Shown: positions 58,220-64,000 of the stretch, one piece after another
Position numbering within the stretch: position 1 is the first letter of the stretch
Layout of the letters: each line of letters starts with the position of its first letter
Origin: Clostridia bacterium
GTDB lineage: Bacteria > Bacillota > Clostridia > Oscillospirales > Acutalibacteraceae
Length of the DNA: 64,000 nt
Reading direction: 5' to 3'
Assembly (NCBI GenBank): GCA_017516745.1
Contig: JAFXBF010000015.1
Location: 1 to 64,000, forward strand
The notes under the pieces: model-generated
What the model was told of the DNA's origin: nothing
What the model saw: only the letters and a program-made list of their open reading frames with translations
Databases searched by the model: none
Program-made: the position numbers and the translations under genes

Positions 58220-58648
58220 ATGACACCCGTAAAGCAGATTTCGGTTTTTGTTCAGAACAAGCACGGTAAGCTTTCGTCAATTGCACGCTGCCTTGCTGAC
58301 GGCGGCGTAAGCATAAGAGCAATGTGTATGGCAGACACCACGGATTTCGGTATTTTCAGGCTCCTTGTTTCCGACTACGAGAAGGCAGAAAAACTGCTTA
58401 AAGCAGCAGGTATCACCTGCTCGGTTACGGAAGTACTCGTTGTTGAAATTGAGGACACACCCGGCGCATTTGCAGATGCTATGGCTGTGCTGGCAGATAA
58501 CCACATCAGCCTTGAATATGCCTACGCCTTCCTCACCCCCACAATCGGCAAGGCATATATCATAATCCGTGTTGAAGACAATATCGGCGCAGCAAAGATT
58601 CTTACCGATAACGGAATTAAGATAGTTTCGCAGGAAGAAATAGTATAA
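58220..58648 (+). CDS. Tandem ACT-domain protein
   Basis: 142 residues made of two ACT domains: about 5-66 (KQISVFVQNKHGKLSSIARCLADGGVSIRAM) and about 72-140 (VEIEDTPGAFADAMAVLADNHISLEYAYAF). Such stand-alone ACT proteins bind amino acids and often accompany paaK and iorAB in Clostridia and archaea, so an aromatic amino acid ligand is likely. It might adjust enzyme activity or expression; there is no DNA-binding domain. It is the last gene of the operon, 16 bp after iorB, and a strong terminator follows. Confidence 0.92.
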   Translation: MTPVKQISVFVQNKHGKLSSIARCLADGGVSIRAMCMADTTDFGIFRLLVSDYEKAEKLLKAAGITCSVTEVLVVEIEDTPGAFADAMAVLADNHISLEYAYAFLTPTIGKAYIIIRVEDNIGAAKILTDNGIKIVSQEEIV

Positions 58649-58662
58649 ACACACAAAAACTT

Positions 58663-58694
58663 AACGGCTTGTGAGCGAAAACTCACAAGCCGTT
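58663..58694. terminator. Terminator of the aryl-acid operon
   Basis: AACGGCTTGTGAG (58663-58675) is perfectly inverted at 58682-58694, followed by GTTTATTG. It separates the operon from the convergent secreted-protein gene. Confidence 0.85.
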
Positions 58695-58710
58695 GTTTAT
58701 TGCTTATATT

Positions 58711-61266
58711 TTACTGTTCAACACAAATTCTGATACTGTCGTCGGGACTGCCGGGGCCATAGAGGTAGGTGAAGGTATATGTGCCGTCCTCCTCATACTG
58801 TACATAATAGCCGTCATAGCCGAGTTGAGTGGCAGGATTTACAAGCTCTTTGCTCTCGCCGTTGACGACATAGACCTTCGGGCTCTGTAAGCTTGTAAAG
58901 CCCATAATCTTTACAGCAATATTGTTTCTGCCGCCCGAGAGCACAAAATCGGCTTTGCCCGATTCTGCACGGATTGTGGGGATAAATGTATCCTCAACGA
59001 CCTCACCTGTAAAGGCTTCTACCTTTATAGGCTTGAGAGCAGAATCCTCACGGACATAGCGTACGTTGTTGTCGTGCTCCTCATTGCCGACACCCCAGGG
59101 AAGTAGTATCATATCGATTTTAATGCTGTCACCGGGCATAAAGGTGATTTCCTTTGTATCAAGAGTCAAGCTGCCGCTTGTCATATCGTCGTGTGCATTG
59201 AGTCTGACTGCAAAGGGGATATCCTGCTTTTCGCCGCCCATAACAATTTCGCTGTCCTTGATAATCATTGCAAAATTGCAGGTGAAGCGGTTATCAATCT
59301 GGTATGCGGTATCATCCGTAACGTCGTAGAAGCCCCAGTACGGGCAGTTGTCGCCGAGGATGTAATACTTATCCGCTATAACGTTTGCATCGGCAGCTGC
59401 TTCATTGTTTTGGGCATCAAGATAACCGAGCGTATTGAAGTTTGAGAAGCGGCCGTTAAAATAGAACAAATTGAAATCTCGCTTGAAATTGTCAAAGGTG
59501 ATTTCACGGTTGAACTGAACGTCGAGTGTATAATAGGTTCTGTTTTCGTCAACCTGCGGGAATTCTACGTGACGGAGCGAATATGTGTAAGAGCCGCAAT
59601 CGGACTCAAAGTCGTTTGTTATATCGCTGTAGAGCAGACCCGTGCTGTCAATTGTGCCGCCCGTGTACTCGCTGAGCATTTCTTTGGATTTAATGCCGAG
59701 AACTCTCTTTTGATAGGTCATGAACTTGAGTATGCCTACGGAGTTGAACTGCGGCTGCTCGGGCCACATATTACCGCTTCTTGTGCGGAAATCGGGCAGG
59801 AAAAAGCCGTCCTTATTGCCTACAAAATAGGGTGCTATACAGTTGGATTCTGTTGTGCCCGTTGAAAGGTGATAGTAGGAAACATGGAATTCGATTGAAG
59901 ACAGCTGCTTGAGCGGATTGTGACCCCAGTTCTGGTAGAGGTTGAGGAGTGTGAAGCTGATTTCCTCGTTTGCCTTTACGCTGACGGGGAAGAAGCTGTC
60001 GCCGTACTGGTAGTCCTTTACGCTGTAGAAGGGCTCGCCGCCGTCACCCTGGAAGTTCTTACAAACCTGAACGTTAAGCGGAACAAGCGTGTTCGTATCG
60101 TCAAGGATTGCACCTGCTTCAAGGCAGCCGTTGTTACCCTTTGAACGAATATAAATCTCTCTGTCGTTTGAGTCACCCGTTACGGTAATGGGCGCACGGT
60201 ACTGAAGCTGGGGATTGGCATAAGCCGTGTTGAAATCCGTACCGTCCATACGAAGTGTATAAGCGCCCGTAAGTGCATCGTAGCCAAGGAACTGAGCGTT
60301 TGAATTGGCTGCATCAACGGTTACGGTAAGCGGATTTTTTTCTTCATAGTTTTTCTTTGCCACGCCTTCAAAGCTGTGGGTATCATCGGTATAAATTCTG
60401 AAGCCGAAGGTGACATTGTTGAGGCTGTAGCCGCCTGTTTCGTCAAACTTATTGATACCCGTACCTGCGGTATAGTTTGCATACTGTCTGACATAGTATG
60501 TATCGCCAAACTGCTCAACCACGGTTTCCTTTGTTGAGCCGTCATTCGGTACGATAAAGCCGACAACGCCTACACCGTCGATATCAAACGCAGCATATTC
60601 AACGCTTGCGTAATCTATATTGATTAAGTCAGTGTGCACACCGTTTTTATCCTTAACCTCAACAGCCTTTACAGTGTTTGCGTCAAGCCTGATTTCGCTG
60701 CCGAAGGCTTCAAGGTCGGTTGTGGCTTCACTTGCCAGAAGAGAATACTGCGCATAAAGTCTGTCGCCGTAAACGTGGTAGGTTTTGTCAACTTTGAAGA
60801 AGTTTTCAGCCGCACCGTAATCACGCACATGACACTCAAAATAGTATTCGCCCAGGCGAATTGTGTTTACTCTGCCCTCGTCCTTTGAGGTCGAAAAATA
60901 ACTTCTCAGACCGTCCTGCTCATAGAAGCTGTCAAAGCTGTCTGCAATATAAACCTTGCCGTCGGTATCGGCAAGTGTTGCGCTGTTGACCTTGCCGAGG
61001 GTATGTGTAAGCAACGCATTTGCGTTTTCCATTGCGTAGGCTGAACGCTCGGCATCGGTGTAATAGCCGTCCGCCTTGCTTGCTATAGCGGAAGCAAACT
61101 TGATTGACTCGGCAAGTGAAGTATCACCGCTGATATCGTTTACAAGCTGTGTTTCCTCTTTTTCGGGTTTTTCGGGCTCAACATAGTCGCCGTAGCTGAC
61201 ATTCATAACCAGCATCTGCAGAAAAGAAAGAATAACAGCAAAGATTCTTTTGATAAATTCTACCAT
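58711..61266 (-). CDS. Large secreted protein of unknown function
   Basis: 851 residues. The N-terminus has a hydrophobic export segment (FIKRIFAVILSFLQMLVM) followed by an acidic linker (EPEKPEKEE). The remainder is rich in beta-strand and aromatic residues, with FDSFYEQDGLRSYFSTSK, PITVTGDSNDREIYIRSKGN and a final Ig-like or carbohydrate-binding-like stretch (FTSLQSPKVYVVNGESKEL). No catalytic motif is recognised. It resembles large surface proteins of gut Firmicutes found near glycan-degradation genes, so polysaccharide binding or breakdown is a guess. ATG 61266 follows GGGAG. Single-gene unit. Confidence 0.65.
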   Translation of the reverse strand: MVEFIKRIFAVILSFLQMLVMNVSYGDYVEPEKPEKEETQLVNDISGDTSLAESIKFASAIASKADGYYTDAERSAYAMENANALLTHTLGKVNSATLADTDGKVYIADSFDSFYEQDGLRSYFSTSKDEGRVNTIRLGEYYFECHVRDYGAAENFFKVDKTYHVYGDRLYAQYSLLASEATTDLEAFGSEIRLDANTVKAVEVKDKNGVHTDLINIDYASVEYAAFDIDGVGVVGFIVPNDGSTKETVVEQFGDTYYVRQYANYTAGTGINKFDETGGYSLNNVTFGFRIYTDDTHSFEGVAKKNYEEKNPLTVTVDAANSNAQFLGYDALTGAYTLRMDGTDFNTAYANPQLQYRAPITVTGDSNDREIYIRSKGNNGCLEAGAILDDTNTLVPLNVQVCKNFQGDGGEPFYSVKDYQYGDSFFPVSVKANEEISFTLLNLYQNWGHNPLKQLSSIEFHVSYYHLSTGTTESNCIAPYFVGNKDGFFLPDFRTRSGNMWPEQPQFNSVGILKFMTYQKRVLGIKSKEMLSEYTGGTIDSTGLLYSDITNDFESDCGSYTYSLRHVEFPQVDENRTYYTLDVQFNREITFDNFKRDFNLFYFNGRFSNFNTLGYLDAQNNEAAADANVIADKYYILGDNCPYWGFYDVTDDTAYQIDNRFTCNFAMIIKDSEIVMGGEKQDIPFAVRLNAHDDMTSGSLTLDTKEITFMPGDSIKIDMILLPWGVGNEEHDNNVRYVREDSALKPIKVEAFTGEVVEDTFIPTIRAESGKADFVLSGGRNNIAVKIMGFTSLQSPKVYVVNGESKELVNPATQLGYDGYYVQYEEDGTYTFTYLYGPGSPDDSIRICVEQ

Positions 61267-61345
61267 AATTTTTCTCCCTTTAGTTTAAATTTTATTTATA
61301 TCTGCTAACAAAGCACCATAATTATATCACTTCAAGCTGTGAAAA

Positions 61346-61380
61346 TAAAGGACACTTTTTGTTTGAAAAAATGTCCTTAT
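61346..61380 (-). terminator. Terminator of smc
   Basis: AAGGACA (61348-61354) pairs with TGTCCTT (61372-61378), extended by AT pairs on both sides; the minus strand continues UUUAUUUUC. It lies between smc and the 58711-61266 gene on the same strand. Confidence 0.7.
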
Positions 61381-61392
61381 TTGCTCCGGTTA

Positions 61393-64000
61393 TCAGGCAA
61401 TACCGAGCTTGCGTGCCATTTCTGCCGTTTTGAGTTCAAGGAGCTTTGACACACCCTTTTCCTGCATTGTTACGCCGTAGAGAACGTCTGCCTCCTCCAT
61501 TGTACCTCTGCGGTGGGTGATGAGGATAAACTGTGTGTTGCCCGTCATACGGCGTGCATACTGTGCGTAGCGTGCAACGTTAACCTCGTCAAGTGCAGCC
61601 TCAACCTCGTCAAAGAAGCAGAAGGGTGCAGGCGAAACCTTGAGAATTGCGAAGAGAAGCGCAATTGCGGAAAGACCCTTTTCACCGCCCGAAAGAAGGT
61701 CAATGTTCTGAACGTTCTTTCCGGGGGGCTGTACCTTGATTTCAATGGGACACTCGAGTACATTGTGTTCATCCTCAAGAATAAGCTCTGCCTTGCCGCC
61801 GTCAAACAGCTCGGAGAAGGTTTCGCCGAAGTAGCGGTTGATTTTTGCAAACTGCTCACGGAACTGAACAGCCATTTTTGAGGTGAGCTCTGCAATGAGC
61901 TTTTCGAGCTCTGTTTTGGATTTTTCTATATCGGCTATCTGTGTGCTCATAAATTCGTATCTTTCCGATACTTCCTTATATTCGTCAATAGCCGCAACAT
62001 TTACGTTGCCGAGTGCACGGATTTTGTTTTTAAGCTCCTGCAAATGTCGCTTTGCCTCGGCAGGGTCGCCAAGGTCAATTTCAAGTGCAAGCGCCTCGCT
62101 CTGCGTGAGCTGATATTCATCATAGAGCTTGGAAACGGTGTCATCATGCTCCTTTTCCATAACGCCCTTGCGTTCTTCAAGCCTTGCAACCTCGCCGCCG
62201 AGCTTTTCACGGTCAGCCGATTTTGCACGCTCCTCAACACGAAGCTGTGCAGCCCTTGCATCAAGCTCGTTTTTCTTTTCAATCAGCTTGGCAACGTCCT
62301 CCTTGGACTCCTTGCCCTTACTGCGGAGAGCCTGTGCCTGCTGCTCAAGAACTGTGATATTATCCTTTATATCGCAGTTTTTCTGCGCAATTTCGCCGAT
62401 TTCACGGTTGAGGTCCTCCATACGGATGCCCTGATTCACCATACGGTGGCGAAGGAGAGCCACAGCCTCCATCTTCGCCTGGACATCCTTCTGTGCGGCA
62501 AGAATGTCGAGCTTCGCTTTGTTCTCCGCCTTCTGAAGTTCTGTTTCATCCTCGCCGAGCTTTGCACGGGAGGAATTGCTCTTTTCAATTTCAAGGCGGA
62601 GAGCCTCGTTATGCTCTTCAAGTTCTTTTGCCCTTGCTCTTGCGTCCTCAACAGTTTTTGCAAGAACGCTCAGTCTTTCGTCTGCCGTTACCTTTTCTTC
62701 GGCAAGCTCATCAATTGAGCGCTGTGTATCCTCAAGCTTTTCAACAACGAGTGTCAATTCACTTTCACAACGGATAACATCCTCCTGCGCACGGGTGAAA
62801 TCTGCCTGTGTGCCTGCAAGGTCTGCCCTGCAAGCGGAAAGGTCAGCAAGAAGCTCTTTATTGGAAAGCTGTTTTTGTTCAAGCTCGCCGTTCAGCTTAA
62901 CACACTCTGCGTTGAGGCGTTCAATTTCGTTTGCACGGCTTAAGATACCCGAATTCTGCGTTCTTGAGCCACCAGTCATTGAGCCGCCCGGATTGACAAC
63001 CTGACCGTCGAGAGTGACGATTTTAAGACGGTGTGAATACTTCTTGGCTATCATAATGGCACAGTCCATATCCTCAACAACAACCGTTCTGCCAAGAAGC
63101 GAGCTGATAATTTCGTTATACTTTCTGTCACAGCCGACAAGCTCACTTGCAACCGCAACATAGCCGTAGCAATCGTCAAGACCCTTTTCTTCAAGTGCCC
63201 TGCCCTTTACTGCGGTAAGCGGAAGGAAGGTTGCACGGCCTGATTTGTTATCTTTAAGGAAGTTGATTGCCTTTTTCGCATCGGTTTCGGTCTGTGTGAC
63301 TATGTTCTGGAGTGCCGCACCAAGAGCGGTTTCAATTGCAACGGAATACTCCTCGTCAACGCTGATAAGCTGTGAAAGAACACCGTCAATGCCACGCAGT
63401 GTGCCACGCTTGACCTCACGCATAACAGCCTTAACGGAGCCCGAGTAACCCTCCATATTCTTTTCGAGGTCGTCGAGCATTCTTGCCCTTGAACGTCTGC
63501 GGTCGATTTCAAGGCCGAGTGCATCGATCTCCTTTTTCATATCCTCTGCCTTTTGTGTACGGGACTCGACTTTAAGCTCATAGCCCCTTACGGCGTTGCC
63601 CGTTGAAACAACAAGAGCCTTTGCTTCGGTGAGTTTTTCCTCACAGAGCTTTTTCTTTTCGTCGAGCTGTTTTTTCGCATCGTTACGGGAGGCAACTATA
63701 TCGTCAATTGTTTCAAGGCGAGAGGTAATTTCCTCAATTGAAGAATTTGCCGTTGAAATTTCAACACGGCAGTCGCCGATTTTAACGGCGTACCGGGAAA
63801 TTTCTTCGGAAAGAGCGGCAATTTTTTCAACAAATACTCTGCTCTGCTCACGCAGACCCTCAATTTTCTCTGCCGCCTCGGCAAGCTGAGCCCTCTTCTG
63901 CTTTTCGGCATTTTTAAGAAGCTCAACGGTTTTCATTGTTTCGGTAATTTCGTCGTCAAGATTTTGTTTGGATTCGACGGCGATTTCCATATCACGGGTG
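61393..64000 (-). CDS. smc: Chromosome segregation protein SMC, C-terminal part (N-terminus outside window)
   Basis: About 868 residues are visible, continuing past the right edge as an open frame (TRD before the internal Met at 63990). The first part is coiled coil. The hinge lies roughly at residues 180-370 (GYSGSVKAVMREVKRGTLRG, ALGAALQNIVTQTETDAKKA, and the glycine-rich VNPGGSMTGGS). The second coiled coil follows. The ATPase C-lobe has signature LLSGGEKGLSAIALLFAIL and Walker B PFCFFDEVEAALDE, with the usual D-loop. SMC with ScpA/ScpB organises and segregates chromosomes. It is intact over the visible part. Confidence 0.97.
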   Translation of the reverse strand, partial: TRDMEIAVESKQNLDDEITETMKTVELLKNAEKQKRAQLAEAAEKIEGLREQSRVFVEKIAALSEEISRYAVKIGDCRVEISTANSSIEEITSRLETIDDIVASRNDAKKQLDEKKKLCEEKLTEAKALVVSTGNAVRGYELKVESRTQKAEDMKKEIDALGLEIDRRRSRARMLDDLEKNMEGYSGSVKAVMREVKRGTLRGIDGVLSQLISVDEEYSVAIETALGAALQNIVTQTETDAKKAINFLKDNKSGRATFLPLTAVKGRALEEKGLDDCYGYVAVASELVGCDRKYNEIISSLLGRTVVVEDMDCAIMIAKKYSHRLKIVTLDGQVVNPGGSMTGGSRTQNSGILSRANEIERLNAECVKLNGELEQKQLSNKELLADLSACRADLAGTQADFTRAQEDVIRCESELTLVVEKLEDTQRSIDELAEEKVTADERLSVLAKTVEDARARAKELEEHNEALRLEIEKSNSSRAKLGEDETELQKAENKAKLDILAAQKDVQAKMEAVALLRHRMVNQGIRMEDLNREIGEIAQKNCDIKDNITVLEQQAQALRSKGKESKEDVAKLIEKKNELDARAAQLRVEERAKSADREKLGGEVARLEERKGVMEKEHDDTVSKLYDEYQLTQSEALALEIDLGDPAEAKRHLQELKNKIRALGNVNVAAIDEYKEVSERYEFMSTQIADIEKSKTELEKLIAELTSKMAVQFREQFAKINRYFGETFSELFDGGKAELILEDEHNVLECPIEIKVQPPGKNVQNIDLLSGGEKGLSAIALLFAILKVSPAPFCFFDEVEAALDEVNVARYAQYARRMTGNTQFILITHRRGTMEEADVLYGVTMQEKGVSKLLELKTAEMARKLGIA

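Overview
The window reads as chromosome of an obligately anaerobic, low- to mid-GC Firmicute of class Clostridia, most like a gut or rumen Oscillospiraceae/Ruminococcaceae relative. The support is the gene content: a complete [FeFe]-hydrogenase maturation set (hydE, hydG, hydF plus a TM1266-type regulator), pyruvate phosphate dikinase, indolepyruvate:ferredoxin oxidoreductase, a flavodiiron protein, GH38 mannosidases and a TnpV-type accessory protein. Shine-Dalgarno sites are of the GGAGG type and promoters of the sigma-A type throughout. Species cannot be named from this alone.

Positions 1 to about 20,000 are AT-rich and accessory in character. They hold stress and redox genes (Nim-like flavoprotein, XRE/zinc-ribbon regulator, pyrophosphatase-like protein) and a gene behind a consensus promoter with a LexA-like box in its spacer. 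Next is a long one-strand restriction operon (3081-12524): HTH protein, HsdM, coiled-coil membrane protein, HsdS, FRG-domain protein, second membrane protein, HsdR and an Mrr-like nuclease. A deformylase-like gene and an alcohol dehydrogenase follow. Then come a SLOG gene behind a structured leader RNA with an intrinsic terminator, an XRE regulator, an AbiE-type toxin-antitoxin pair, TnpV with a decayed neighbour, and an unrecognised two-gene membrane/coiled-coil cassette (17958-19890).

From about 20,300 onward the DNA is more GC-rich and mostly metabolic. ppdK is followed by a secreted DUF4474-type gene bracketed by an inverted pair of palindromic elements. The hydrogenase maturation operon (28539 to 24540) has its own promoter and an attenuator-like leader. 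Next are a cation:proton antiporter, the greA-lysS-GH3 operon, a GPH-type transporter, a YerC-methyltransferase-Hsp33 operon, a flavodiiron protein and a secreted hydrolase.

Positions 41169-52725 form a glycan-related block. Two GH38 mannosidases lie on opposite strands around a HAD phosphatase, followed by a pectate-lyase-like secreted protein, a Gfo/Idh/MocA oxidoreductase and a metallophosphoesterase. Positions 53052-58648 are one operon (sodium:solute symporter, phenylacetate-CoA ligase, IorA, IorB, ACT protein), which fits oxidation of aryl-pyruvates to aryl-acyl-CoA and aryl acids. A large secreted protein and the C-terminal part of SMC close the window. I saw no rRNA, tRNA or CRISPR array.

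The best candidates for undescribed biology are the leader RNA before the SLOG gene (14447-14642), the leader of the hydrogenase maturation operon (28570-28685), the expanded restriction operon, and the 17958-19890 cassette.
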